Part shown: positions 9,490 through 20,471 of the stretch, piece by piece
Layout: every line of letters begins with the position of its first letter
Position numbering within the stretch: position 1 is the stretch's first letter
Assembly: GCA_905235135.1 (NCBI GenBank)
Contig: CAJOKR010000017.1
Location: forward strand, 1-57,162
Length of the DNA: 57,162 bases
Direction: 5' to 3'
DNA from: an uncultured Bacteroidales bacterium
Lineage (GTDB): Bacteria > Bacteroidota > Bacteroidia > Bacteroidales > WCHB1-69
The notes under the pieces: generated by a model
What the model was told of the DNA's origin: nothing
The model's input: the letters and a program-made list of their open reading frames with translations, nothing else
Databases searched by the model: none
Made by a program: the position numbers and the translations under genes

Positions 9490-9564
9490 CCTTAAACCTT
9501 AAACCTTAAACCTTAAACCTTAAACCTTAAACCTTAAACCTTAAACCTTAAACCTTAAACCTTA
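9490..9564. repeat. Heptad repeat array (CCTTAAA)n directly before a start codon
   Basis: Nearly eleven perfect 7-bp units. The last unit runs into the ATG of the alcohol dehydrogenase gene (CCTTA-ATG), so the array forms the whole immediate upstream region of that gene. The same unit in reverse orientation occurs at 45127-45275 and 47863-47913. Confidence 0.92.
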
Positions 9565-10773
9565 ATGGATACATATCGTTTTAGAAAACAGATACATAAA
9601 CTTCCGGGCAAAGTGATACACCGCGTGCCGCTGCCGGAACCTCAGGTCGTGGAAGGCCACGGGGTGCGAGCGAAGATTGGCGAGATTTGCGGGGAGTGCG
9701 GTTACAAACATGTGCTGTTAGTTACCGATCAGACCTTGCAGAAGCTTGGTTATGAGCAAAAAATCTTGGATTCGTTGGCGGAGGTCGGGGTAGAATGTAC
9801 CCTCTTTGCCAACATCAATTCCGAACCGAATATCGTGCTGATTGATGAAGGTCGCAAAATCGCGATGGAGTCCAAAGCTGAGTGCGTGATAGCCCTTGGC
9901 GGTGGTTCGGTGATGGACACCTCCAAGATGATTGCCGCCGGGGTGCGGATGCCTCACCTCGCGACACGCTCTCTGTTGTTGAAATTCCTCGTCGTGCCGG
10001 GTAAGACCCTGCCGATGATCAGCGTGCCCTCCACTGCCGGCACGGGAGCGGAGATTACAGTCGGCGCGGTGGTGACACGCACCCGAGGCTCGAAAGGCTC
10101 CACCGTGATTGTCGGGCTGGACGTGACGCACGTGATTCTCGACAGCGAGCTGACCATCCATGCGCCGCAGTTGGTGACCGCTGCTTGTGGAATGGATGCC
10201 CTCAGCCATGTGGTGGAAGGGTCGCTGAGCGATGTGGCGGTCTATGTGGAAGATGCGTACCATTCTTTGGAGGGTGTGCGGCTGATTCTGCAGCATCTGC
10301 CTGTGGTGATGCGCGAACCGGAAAACATTGAGTCGAGGTTGGCGATGTGTCGCGCCGCGATGTACGGTGGAAATGCCATCAACACGCAGCTTGCAGGCTA
10401 CGTGCACGCCTTTGCGCACAGCATCGGAGCAAAGTACCATATCCCGCACGGGCAGGCTATTACCCTGATGATGTTGCCCGTGTTGAAATTCCAGAAGGCA
10501 GCATGCCTCTCTAAATACGCGATGATTGCCCGCTTCTGTCAGTTAGCGGACGACCACGCGGACGACTGTCACGCCGCCGACAATTTCCTACAGGCCGTCT
10601 CCGACCTGATTATTACCTGTGGCTTGGATAAATTAGAATCGCCCGTACAACCAGCAGATTACGAGGAACTTACGCGTATGATTACTGCGGATTCCATCAA
10701 CTACTCCGCCCCAATGACGTTCAGCGAGGAGGATATCCGACGGGTGCTGGAACGTGTGACGGATGTGCGGTGA
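9565..10773 (+). CDS. Iron-containing alcohol dehydrogenase
   Basis: 402 residues, the usual length for group III metal-dependent alcohol dehydrogenases that interconvert alcohols and aldehydes with NAD(P)H. It shows the nucleotide-binding GGGSVMDTSK, the conserved PSTAGTGAEIT, and metal ligands in CGMDALSHVVEG and in HAFAHSIGAKYHIPHGQA. Substrate cannot be told; butanol, 1,3-propanediol or lactaldehyde-type activity is possible. The start codon follows directly on a heptad repeat array, and no other promoter or ribosome-binding sequence is visible between array and ATG. Confidence 0.9.
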   Translation: MDTYRFRKQIHKLPGKVIHRVPLPEPQVVEGHGVRAKIGEICGECGYKHVLLVTDQTLQKLGYEQKILDSLAEVGVECTLFANINSEPNIVLIDEGRKIAMESKAECVIALGGGSVMDTSKMIAAGVRMPHLATRSLLLKFLVVPGKTLPMISVPSTAGTGAEITVGAVVTRTRGSKGSTVIVGLDVTHVILDSELTIHAPQLVTAACGMDALSHVVEGSLSDVAVYVEDAYHSLEGVRLILQHLPVVMREPENIESRLAMCRAAMYGGNAINTQLAGYVHAFAHSIGAKYHIPHGQAITLMMLPVLKFQKAACLSKYAMIARFCQLADDHADDCHAADNFLQAVSDLIITCGLDKLESPVQPADYEELTRMITADSINYSAPMTFSEEDIRRVLERVTDVR

Positions 10774-10827
10774 GGCTTTGAAGATTTATGAATAGGCAAT
10801 ATAGTATAAAGTCTAAAAAAAAAACAC

Positions 10828-10836
10828 TACTTTTGC
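10828..10836 (+). promoter_or_regulatory. -7 element upstream of the secreted protein at 10873
   Basis: TACTTTTGC, 36 bases before the start codon; a -33 box is not clear. Confidence 0.5.
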
Positions 10837-10872
10837 AACCTCAACAGAAAACGAACAAAAAAAAACATAAAA

Positions 10873-12411
10873 ATGAAAAAACTGCTTTTATCCGCCATTT
10901 TCATGGCATTCGCCGTCTGCATGATGGCGCAGAGTGTGGTGCTTTGCGAGCCCTTCTCCAACTGTTGGCTAAGACGCGCCACCATCATCGGAACTCCCAT
11001 CGGTCAGGATGACGAAAGCCTTTACTACTACCTGTCGCCCCGCCATTCGGACTCCTTCAAGCCGAAAACCTGGACTGAGCATGTCTTCATCATCGATAAG
11101 AACACGATGGCCAGGACGGATATTCCCGTCACCACGCCCAACACCCACACGATGCTGGATGCCATCCTTTCCGAAAATGGGGTCGTCGCGCTGTACCAGA
11201 GCTTCTCCAAGAAGGGCGAGCAGGCCATCTTCTCCATCGCCAGCATTGACAAGGATGTCAAACAGGTAACCCTGGACAACGCCACCACCGTGACAGTCTC
11301 GATTAATCCCAAATACTGGCCGGAGTTCAAGACTGCCAAATCTCCTGACGGCAAGTTGCTGGCGGTATTAGTGATGGTTACCGGCAAGGACAGCCAGCTG
11401 GAGAGCCTTTCCGCGCTGATAGTCAACAATCAGGGCGAGGTCGTTTGGAGTGGACCCGTCACCCCCGAGTTTGGCGGTAAGAGCTTCTCGCTGGGCAACT
11501 TCATGATGGACAACAACGGCGTGCTCTACCTGCCGGCCTACACCTGCCAGATGAGCGACAAGGTAGCCTCCAACGTCAGTTTCCTGATGACCAAGACCAC
11601 CGAAGACGGCACCGAGACCTACACTGAGGCTGTGAAATTCGGCATGCCGCAGAACTTCACCGCCAAAGTGCTCAAAGACGGCAACATCGCCGTGGCGGGC
11701 TACTACACTGAGTCCATGACGAACACCGCCACACAGACGAGCGGCTACTACTTCTACAAGTTCGACACCAAGTCGGAAAACATCACCGATCTGATAAACT
11801 ATCCCTTCGCCAGCGACTACGTGGAGAAGACGGCATGGGCCCGTTTCTCCTCCGTGCTCGGTAACCAACAGTACTCCATCAGCGCGGGCGACATTTTCGA
11901 GTTGGCGAACGGCAGTCTGGTGCTTTGCGGCGAACACCGCTTCATCAAGGAGATCTATGACGGCAATACGCACAGCTATTCCTACCAGATGCTCACCAAG
12001 AACATACTGGTTTCCACCCTCAAGCCCGACGGTACGTCCAATTTCACCATGGTGGAAAAGCAACAGATGTCGTCCAAGAGCACCTTCCCCGACGACGACT
12101 GGCGGCCCGTTTGCGTCTCCTACACTGCCTTCGCCCACGGGGATGACATGTACTTCCTCTTCAACGACGACACCAAGAACATTCCCTACCCCGGTAAGGA
12201 TGTGGTCTGCACCTTCGCAGGATTCGGCATCGCCAACAACTGGAAGAGCGTGATGATGCACCTCACCCCCAATCAGGAGCTCACCCAGCGCGTATTCCCT
12301 GAGACCAAGCAACTGCTCCGCAATGTGGATTTCACCGACGGCAATCACTTCTACGCCTCCGGCATCAGAGGGGGCGAGGTATATATGACAAAATACGCGA
12401 TTGAGGAGTAA
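10873..12411 (+). CDS. Secreted protein of unknown function
   Basis: 512 residues with a signal peptide (MKKLLLSAIFMAFAVCMMAQ). The mature part has a repetitive beta character (for example DGKLLAVLVMVTGKD, MDNNGVLYLPAYTC, LKDGNIAVAGYYTES, LANGSLVLCGEHR), resembling a beta-propeller in which blades read DG-x-hydrophobic-x-G. No catalytic motif is seen. The secreted protein at 13290-14696 has a similar plan (DGTVVMLCR, SGDILLYH), so the two may be distant relatives; that is inference from motif style. Confidence 0.72.
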   Translation: MKKLLLSAIFMAFAVCMMAQSVVLCEPFSNCWLRRATIIGTPIGQDDESLYYYLSPRHSDSFKPKTWTEHVFIIDKNTMARTDIPVTTPNTHTMLDAILSENGVVALYQSFSKKGEQAIFSIASIDKDVKQVTLDNATTVTVSINPKYWPEFKTAKSPDGKLLAVLVMVTGKDSQLESLSALIVNNQGEVVWSGPVTPEFGGKSFSLGNFMMDNNGVLYLPAYTCQMSDKVASNVSFLMTKTTEDGTETYTEAVKFGMPQNFTAKVLKDGNIAVAGYYTESMTNTATQTSGYYFYKFDTKSENITDLINYPFASDYVEKTAWARFSSVLGNQQYSISAGDIFELANGSLVLCGEHRFIKEIYDGNTHSYSYQMLTKNILVSTLKPDGTSNFTMVEKQQMSSKSTFPDDDWRPVCVSYTAFAHGDDMYFLFNDDTKNIPYPGKDVVCTFAGFGIANNWKSVMMHLTPNQELTQRVFPETKQLLRNVDFTDGNHFYASGIRGGEVYMTKYAIEE

Positions 12412-12502
12412 AGGTAAAAATGTCAGCAGAGAGAGAGAAGCGAGCCCTTTGAAATATTATAAGATTATGAAAGGAATACGCTTCACTGTTTCAAAAAATG
12501 TG

Positions 12503-12511
12503 TATCTTTGC
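12503..12511 (+). promoter_or_regulatory. -7 element upstream of the CoA-transferase subunit
   Basis: TATCTTTGC, 41 bases before the start. The -33 region is weak (TTTC near 12488). Confidence 0.5.
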
Positions 12512-12552
12512 CAGTTCAAATTTTGGATAGTACAATTTAAAATAGTAACGAT

Positions 12553-13197
12553 ATGAGTAAGTTAATATCAATCGAAGAAGCCGTTGCACACGTGAAGGAC
12601 GGCATGACCCTGATGATCGGCGGTTTTTTGGGCGCCGGCACGGGCGTGAAAATGGTGGAAGCAATTGCCAACAAGGGAGTTAAGGATCTGACTCTGATCT
12701 GCAACGACACGGCTTATCCCAACAAGTTCATCGGCATGTTGATTGCCAACAAGCAGGTGAAGAAGCTCTATGCTTCGCACATCGGTACCAACGCTGACAC
12801 CATCCAGCAGCTCAACGAGAAGACGCTGGAGATTGAATTCTGTCCGCAGGGCACTTTGGCTGAGCGCATTCGTTGCGGCGGCGCAGGCCTTGGCGGTGTC
12901 CTCACCCAGACCGGCCTTGGCACGGTGGTGGAGAACGGCAAGCGCAAAATCGAAGTCGATGGTAAGGAATACCTCCTCGAACTGCCCCTCCATGCGGATG
13001 TCGCCATCATCGGCGCCAGCATTTGCGACGAAATGGGCAACGCCATCTACAAAGGCACGACTCAGAACTTCAACCCCATGATGGCAGCTGCCGCCGACAC
13101 CGTCATCATGGAGACCAAGGAACTCGTCCCCACCGGCTCCATCCCGATGGAACAAATCCATACGCCGGGAATTTATGTCGATTACATTGTGAAATAG
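12553..13197 (+). CDS. atoD: CoA-transferase alpha subunit (AtoD/ScoA-like)
   Basis: 214 residues, the normal size for subunit A of class I 3-oxoacid or acetate/butyrate CoA-transferases. The glycine-rich start (DGMTLMIGGFLGAGTG) binds CoA, and RIRCGGAGLGGVLTQTG followed by a TTQNFNPMMAAAADTVI tail is characteristic. These enzymes need a beta subunit carrying the catalytic glutamate, normally encoded just downstream. Here the next gene is an unrelated secreted protein, and no beta subunit is present in the window. The exact substrate is unknown, so the symbol is a family label. Confidence 0.85.
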   Translation: MSKLISIEEAVAHVKDGMTLMIGGFLGAGTGVKMVEAIANKGVKDLTLICNDTAYPNKFIGMLIANKQVKKLYASHIGTNADTIQQLNEKTLEIEFCPQGTLAERIRCGGAGLGGVLTQTGLGTVVENGKRKIEVDGKEYLLELPLHADVAIIGASICDEMGNAIYKGTTQNFNPMMAAAADTVIMETKELVPTGSIPMEQIHTPGIYVDYIVK

Positions 13198-13232
13198 CGG
13201 TTAACGGTCACGTTTTGACGCACGGCCATGTG

Positions 13233-13254
13233 GAGACGCACGGCCGTGCGTCTC
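13233..13254. repeat. Perfect 22-bp palindrome, GAGACGCACGG/CCGTGCGTCTC type
   Basis: Left arm GAGACGCACGG, right arm CCGTGCGTCTC, no loop. A partial extra arm (GACGCACGGCC) lies just upstream at 13217-13227. Belongs to the palindrome family also found at 22723, 32078, 32107 and 36869. Confidence 0.85.
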
Positions 13255-13289
13255 TACAACCCGAATATCTCATCGAGTGTCGTTTCCCG

Positions 13290-14696
13290 ATGAAAAAAAT
13301 CTTTCCGATAATCATCCTCTTTATGATATTCCGTTCGGGTTTCGCGCAAAGCGTCCCGAACGGTTTTGATTTGGCCCTTGACAAGAAGGCGAAGGAGGCT
13401 CGTTGCGTGCCCTGCGGGGAGAACGGATGCTGCATCGTAGGGGAGGTGAAGAGTCGTAAAGTCCACCAGCTCTTCATCGTGCATATCGATACGATGATGC
13501 AGTCGCGTTGGGACACGACCCTACGGTTCTCGGAGGATTATATGCTGAGCGATGTGCTCTACGAGGATGGCACAGTGGTGATGCTATGTCGTCAGGGCCA
13601 AAAGTCTCGGGTTACTGACCAGATGACCATCTTCCTGTATGATACCCGCAGTCGGAAATTAGTGACACGGGAAATCTCAGGAATCCCCGCCGTGACGGCC
13701 CTTTCGGACTGGCATTATTATCGTGGTAATCTGATGTTTACGGCGATGTCGAAATCCGGCGACGGTGTTTGGTTCCTGCCCGCAGGATTCAGCCAACCGT
13801 TCCCGTTTACCTTCACGCAGGAAACACCCGGACGAGTGCTGACCACAGCCGTGGACACGTTACGAGGTGGTGCGGTCATCTGTTTCAACTTCGGTGAGCG
13901 CACGATGTACTTCGAGACCGATTTCAACGGTAAGTCGTCGTTCGCCAACATTCTGAACGAGGCGTCCACTTTCGCGCAGTGGATTCCCGTCAATCGAAAT
14001 CATTCCGTGCTGATGCTCTATTACCAGGATGACGAAATCTTCTTTATGCACCCTATCAACATTTTGAATCACAAGGTGATGCCTGTCGATACGGTCTATT
14101 GTGCCGACATCGCCGCCCCAAAAACACTCCCGAACGGGGTTAGCGCAAAGCGAATCGTCATTGTTGCCCCCTACAGCTACATCTCGTTCTATCCCACGCA
14201 CGCCACTTGTAGTGACGGGAAAATATCCTGTGTCACAGAACTATTTTATGCGGAATACGCCAACTATTTCAATGGGTGGTATGTGGAGCCGCGTTTCAAC
14301 GGTTACCGCTACGAGCGTGCCGATGTCCATTTTTTCGACACCAACGGTGTTTTCCTGACCAATGTCACCTATCCCTACAACGAAGAGATGCCCGTTCATA
14401 CCACTGTTTACAAAGTGCTGAATGTCAGTCGTCTGCCAAGTGGTGACATTCTGTTGTATCATATTGTGTCGCGAGAGTTCACCACTATGCTTTTGGACAG
14501 CAACTGCGTGCTCAAAAGCCCCATTAGTACGGCGGATATTCCGATTATGCGTGCTTCTTCCGGCGGCAATTACAAAACAGTACCCGTTGCCATGCATCAA
14601 TGGTACGGCAATCGTTTTCTATTCATCGCAAACCGTGTAAACCTCGGTTCTCAGAAGGTTGTTGGAATTTCGTTGAGAAAGCTGGAATACAATTAG
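13290..14696 (+). CDS. Secreted protein of unknown function
   Basis: 468 residues from the ATG at 13290, chosen because it gives a clean signal peptide (MKKIFPIIILFMIFRSGFAQ); the frame is open further upstream but that part lies antisense-like over the atoD end. The mature protein is beta-rich with short repeats, some cysteines near the N-terminus (CVPCGENGCC) and no recognisable catalytic motif. Its stop codon touches the end of the convergent peroxidase gene. Confidence 0.7.
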   Translation: MKKIFPIIILFMIFRSGFAQSVPNGFDLALDKKAKEARCVPCGENGCCIVGEVKSRKVHQLFIVHIDTMMQSRWDTTLRFSEDYMLSDVLYEDGTVVMLCRQGQKSRVTDQMTIFLYDTRSRKLVTREISGIPAVTALSDWHYYRGNLMFTAMSKSGDGVWFLPAGFSQPFPFTFTQETPGRVLTTAVDTLRGGAVICFNFGERTMYFETDFNGKSSFANILNEASTFAQWIPVNRNHSVLMLYYQDDEIFFMHPINILNHKVMPVDTVYCADIAAPKTLPNGVSAKRIVIVAPYSYISFYPTHATCSDGKISCVTELFYAEYANYFNGWYVEPRFNGYRYERADVHFFDTNGVFLTNVTYPYNEEMPVHTTVYKVLNVSRLPSGDILLYHIVSREFTTMLLDSNCVLKSPISTADIPIMRASSGGNYKTVPVAMHQWYGNRFLFIANRVNLGSQKVVGISLRKLEYN

Positions 14697-15299
14697 TTAC
14701 TTCTCTAATTCCGCCTCGATCGCCTGCTTCACCTTGGTCATGCTATATCCGGAGGCGAAACGGTCCACTACCTCGCCGTTGCGGTTGATGAGGAACTTGG
14801 TGAAATTCCACTGGATGGCACCGGGTTTCTTACTTTTCAACCACGTGTAGAGCGGGGACTCGTTTGCGCCGTTGACATCGATTTTGGCAAACTGCGGGAA
14901 GGTGATGTTGTAGTTGTTCGTGCAGAAATTGTGAATGTCGTCGTAGCCGCCGGGTGCCTGACCACCGAATTGATTGCAGGGGAAGTCGAGGATAACGAAA
15001 CCTTGGTCCTGATAAGTCTCGTACCATTCTTCCAACTGCGTGTATTGTGGGGTGTAGCCGCATTGCGTAGCCGTGTTCACCACTAAGAGCACTTTTCCGC
15101 GATATTGTGCGAGCGAAACGCTGTCACCGTTGCCGTCCAGCACGGAGAACTGGTAGATGTCGTCCTTGGGTTCCACCTCGGTGGTGTCAACACCCGGTGT
15201 GGGCGGTTGCGGTTCGGGCTCGATGGGATCGGGTTTGTTGCAGGCACCGAACATCACCAGCACCATGGTCATAATTGTCAGAATTCTAATGTGTTTCAT
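14697..15299 (-). CDS. Glutathione-peroxidase family lipoprotein
   Basis: 200 residues. A lipoprotein signal with Cys20 (MVLVMFGAC) is followed by a Pro/Glu-rich linker (residues 21-45) and a GPx domain. The catalytic cysteine is Cys80 in VNTATQCGYTPQY; the Gln and Trp of the catalytic tetrad are in DFPCNQFGGQAPG and WNFTKFL. Members of this family with Cys instead of selenocysteine usually reduce hydroperoxides using thioredoxin. The lipid anchor puts it in the cell envelope, which is less common than the cytoplasmic form. Confidence 0.9.
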   Translation of the reverse strand: MKHIRILTIMTMVLVMFGACNKPDPIEPEPQPPTPGVDTTEVEPKDDIYQFSVLDGNGDSVSLAQYRGKVLLVVNTATQCGYTPQYTQLEEWYETYQDQGFVILDFPCNQFGGQAPGGYDDIHNFCTNNYNITFPQFAKIDVNGANESPLYTWLKSKKPGAIQWNFTKFLINRNGEVVDRFASGYSMTKVKQAIEAELEK

Positions 15300-15403
15300 T
15301 ATTTCTTGGGGTTGAATTTGAAAGCGCGAAAGTACGAATTTTTTTCTGCGATGTGATTCTTTCCGTGCATGCTGTAATCTTTTACCGCGTTACTATCATC
15401 CCT

Positions 15404-17476
<2,073 letters not shown>

Positions 17477-17486
17477 TCACGCAACC

Positions 17487-18098
17487 TTACATCGCGTTCC
17501 GCATCGGTTGCATCATCTGCGTGAGCATCTGCTTGGCGCGCATGATCTGGATCTTTACGTTGGAAAGGGTGAGGCCCAGGCGCTCGGAAATCTCCTCGTA
17601 GGCGAGGTCCTCGTAATAGCGTAACTCAATGACCTTCCGATACTTGTCGGGCAATTCCGACACGGCGGCGCGCAACAGCTGCAGTCGCTGCTTGTCGATG
17701 ACCTCCTCCTCGGGGGTGCGCTGCAGGTTGTCCTCGCTCTGGTCGATGATGGAGGTGGTGCTGGAGGTGTAGAGATCTTCCTCAAAATACTGCGGCATGT
17801 TGTTCTTCAACCGCAGGAAATCGATGCTGTTGTTCAGCGCGATGCGGTAAAGCCACGTGGAAAAAGCGTATTTCGGGGTGTATTTGTCGAGGTAACGGAA
17901 CGCCTTGCCGAAGGTCATCAGCGTGAGATCCTCGGCGTCGTCCTTGTTCTTCACCATGCGCACCAACATGTAAAAGATGCTGTCACGGTAGAGCGACATT
18001 AACTCCGCGTAGGCCTGTTGGTCGTTGTGGTCCAGCGCCTTACGCAGTAGCACGTAGTCGCGTTTCGCTTTCTCTGTCTGACAGGTGGTAGTGGTCAT
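17487..18098 (-). CDS. RNA polymerase ECF-type sigma-70 factor
   Basis: 203 residues. Region 2 is clear (DSIFYMLVRMVKNKDDAEDL, then FSTWLYRIALNNSIDFLR), and region 4 has ELPDKYRKVIELRYYEDLAY plus the helix-turn-helix YEEISERLGLTLSNVKIQIM. The long linker between them (residues ~105-140) is Ser/Thr- and acid-rich. No anti-sigma gene is adjacent. Its start codon overlaps the stop of the glycosyltransferase gene (ATGA), so translation is probably coupled. Targets are unknown. Confidence 0.92.
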   Translation of the reverse strand: MTTTTCQTEKAKRDYVLLRKALDHNDQQAYAELMSLYRDSIFYMLVRMVKNKDDAEDLTLMTFGKAFRYLDKYTPKYAFSTWLYRIALNNSIDFLRLKNNMPQYFEEDLYTSSTTSIIDQSEDNLQRTPEEEVIDKQRLQLLRAAVSELPDKYRKVIELRYYEDLAYEEISERLGLTLSNVKIQIMRAKQMLTQMMQPMRNAM

Positions 18099-19231
18099 TG
18101 CGCTATTTTTTTATGGTGAAACTTGGCTGACAGCCAGTGTAGCGGGTTCAATATGGCGAACAGGATGTCGTAGAACAGCAGTTGCGGGATAATCTGCTTC
18201 TCGTGGAGCTTTGCGGCAGAGATGCCCATCACGACGTACATGCTGACGATGCGCAGAAACGCGATGCCAGCAGTGATGTAGAGAGCCAGCGGCTGGTGCA
18301 GGGCGGCGATGATGGACAGAGCCAAACAGATGTAGAACAGAAGGTTGGTGAGTTCGTAACCGCTCAACAGAATCCTGTTTTTCAAGGAGTTGTACTTTCT
18401 CGTGAAGAAAAGGCTGACCTTGTGGAGGCGCCAGTAGCCGTAGCTCGGACTGTGCTGCTGCACGGTGGCGGCTTCGGGTGCAAACTCGATGGCAACGTTG
18501 TTCGGAGTTGCGGCACGGTGGATGAAGATGTCTTCCTCGCCGTAAAGCAGGTGACTGTAGGCGATGAAGCCGTTCTGCTTGTAGAAAAGCGGCCGCATGA
18601 ACGCCACATTGTGAAGGTCGCCGCGGTAAGTGGTGTGCATCAGAGCGTGGGCGAAATATTGCACCGCACCTACGAGGTTATCGTAATGCAGGAAGTGGCT
18701 GTAAATCCCTTTTTTCTTCTCAAAAGTGCTGTAACCCAACACGATGCGACGTTGGAACTGGAAGTTCTGGGCCATGCTGGCGAGCCATTGGTTGGAAGCG
18801 GGCCTGCAGTTCGGGGAGGTGAGCAGGATATGGTCGTAGGTGGCGCACTTCACGCCCATCGAGATAGCCATCTTTTTGCCGCGGCTCGTGGAGACAGCCG
18901 TGCTCAGATCCACAATCTTGATGTTGGGATAGCGGTCTTTGTACTCGCGGATGGCCTGCAGCGAGTTTTCGTCGCGGGAGCGGTCGTTCACGATGACAAT
19001 CTCGAAGAACGAATACTGCTGTTCTAAGAGTGCAGGAAGGTTCTGCACAGCCAAGGCCGCATCGTCTCTCACCACAATCACCACCGAAACAGGGATGTCC
19101 CGGAACCCCAGCGCATTCTTCTTGCGATGGAAGGCGAAACGGCCGTAAATGACGTAGTAATAGACTAATTGTAAGAAAGTTATAACGCCAAATATGATTA
19201 AAATAGCCAGTGCTACTTCGTTAATTTGCAT
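18095..19231 (-). CDS. Membrane glycosyltransferase, family 2
   Basis: 378 residues. An N-terminal membrane helix (VALAILIIFGVITFLQLVYY) precedes a GT-A fold: VSVVIVVRDDAALAVQNL, a diversity stretch IVNDRSRDEN with the nucleotide-binding Asp, and later YGEEDIFIHRA. Two to three C-terminal helices follow (LTNLLFYICLALSIIAAL, LYITAGIAFLRIV). This arrangement suits transfer of sugars to lipid-linked or surface glycans at the cytoplasmic membrane face. It heads the operon with the sigma factor and ligA. Confidence 0.87.
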   Translation of the reverse strand: MQINEVALAILIIFGVITFLQLVYYYVIYGRFAFHRKKNALGFRDIPVSVVIVVRDDAALAVQNLPALLEQQYSFFEIVIVNDRSRDENSLQAIREYKDRYPNIKIVDLSTAVSTSRGKKMAISMGVKCATYDHILLTSPNCRPASNQWLASMAQNFQFQRRIVLGYSTFEKKKGIYSHFLHYDNLVGAVQYFAHALMHTTYRGDLHNVAFMRPLFYKQNGFIAYSHLLYGEEDIFIHRAATPNNVAIEFAPEAATVQQHSPSYGYWRLHKVSLFFTRKYNSLKNRILLSGYELTNLLFYICLALSIIAALHQPLALYITAGIAFLRIVSMYVVMGISAAKLHEKQIIPQLLFYDILFAILNPLHWLSAKFHHKKIAQ

Positions 19232-19263
19232 TTTATGAAACGGTTTAGGTTAATAGTTTGGCT

Positions 19264-19272
19264 GCAAAAGTA
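19264..19272 (-). promoter_or_regulatory. -7 element for the glycosyltransferase-sigma-ligA operon
   Basis: TACTTTTGC on the minus strand, 33 bases before the glycosyltransferase start. It faces away from the tgt promoter at 19295-19303. Confidence 0.5.
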
Positions 19273-19294
19273 AGTTTTATTTCGTTAAAAGATG

Positions 19295-19303
19295 TATTTT
19301 TGC
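19295..19303 (+). promoter_or_regulatory. -7 element for tgt
   Basis: TATTTTTGC, 35 bases before the tgt start. Only 22 bases separate it from the oppositely directed element at 19264-19272. Confidence 0.55.
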
Positions 19304-19337
19304 CAAAAAATTATAAACAAACTTACGAACAATAACG

Positions 19338-20471
19338 ATGAAGTTCACGCTCCAAAAAGAAGACGGCAAAAGCCGTGCCCGCGCCGGGTTGATTGAGACC
19401 GCGCACGGCCAAATTCAAACCCCGATTTTTATGCCCGTGGGAACATTGGGCGCTGTCAAATCGCTGCATATCAGAGATTTGAAACAAGATGTGAAAGCAC
19501 AGATTATCTTGGGCAATACCTACCATCTCTATCTGCGTCCGGGTATGGAGGTCTTGCGTGAGGCCGGCGGACTGCACAAATTCAACGGTTGGGACCGCCC
19601 GATTCTCACCGACAGCGGCGGCTTCCAGGTCTTCTCTTTGAGCCATCGTCGCAAAATAAATCCGCAAGAAGGTGTTTGGTTTCAGTCGCATATCGACGGA
19701 TCGAAGCATCTTTTCAGCCCGGAGAAGGTGATGGACATCGAACGCACCATCGGAGCCGACATTATCATGGCTTTCGATGAATGCACTCCATATCCCGCTG
19801 ATTATCAGTATGCTAAGAAGTCGATGGAGACCACCTGCCACTGGCTCGACCGTTGTATCGCCCGACTGGACGAAACGGAGCCCTACTACGGCTACGAACA
19901 GACCCTTTTCCCGATTGTGCAAGGCAGCACTTACCGCGATTTGCGTGTGAAGTCGGCAGAATACGTCGCTTCCAAAAACTGCGACGGCAACGCGATTGGC
20001 GGTGTCTCTGTGGGCGAACCCACCGAGCTGATGTACGAGATGACGGATCTCTGCTGTCAGATTCTGCCGAAAGACAAACCGCGCTACCTGATGGGGGTCG
20101 GAACACCCGCCAATATTCTGGAAGACATTGCGTTAGGTGTGGATATGTTCGACTGCGTGATGCCCACCCGCAACGCCCGACATGGTATTATCTTTACCTG
20201 GGATGGGGTTATGAACATGCGCAACGAGAAGTGGAAGAACGATTTCACGCCCATCGGTGCGGACAGCGATCTTTTCGCCGACCGCGAGTACACTCGCGCT
20301 TACCTGCGCCACCTGTACGTGTCGGATGAGATTCTCGGCCCAATGATCGGCAGCATCCACAATCTGCATTTCTACCTCGATTTGGTGACCACCGCCCGCC
20401 AGAAAATCCTCGACGGCACGTTCTCCACATGGAAGGACGAGGTGCTGCCGAAAGTTTCCCGTAGGCTTTAA
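19338..20471 (+). CDS. tgt: tRNA-guanine transglycosylase
   Basis: 377 residues. Exchanges guanine-34 for the queuosine precursor preQ1 in GUN-anticodon tRNAs. The general base Asp92 is in TDSGGFQVFSL, the substrate loop is GGVSVGEP, and the nucleophile Asp272 is in MFDCVMPTRNARHG. The usual zinc-binding cysteines (CxCxxC before the RAYL segment) are replaced: Ser310, Leu312 and Asp315 occupy those places, while the histidine of the HNL motif (His341) is kept. Its last four bases overlap the convergent acyl-CoA reductase gene. Confidence 0.94.
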   Translation: MKFTLQKEDGKSRARAGLIETAHGQIQTPIFMPVGTLGAVKSLHIRDLKQDVKAQIILGNTYHLYLRPGMEVLREAGGLHKFNGWDRPILTDSGGFQVFSLSHRRKINPQEGVWFQSHIDGSKHLFSPEKVMDIERTIGADIIMAFDECTPYPADYQYAKKSMETTCHWLDRCIARLDETEPYYGYEQTLFPIVQGSTYRDLRVKSAEYVASKNCDGNAIGGVSVGEPTELMYEMTDLCCQILPKDKPRYLMGVGTPANILEDIALGVDMFDCVMPTRNARHGIIFTWDGVMNMRNEKWKNDFTPIGADSDLFADREYTRAYLRHLYVSDEILGPMIGSIHNLHFYLDLVTTARQKILDGTFSTWKDEVLPKVSRRL

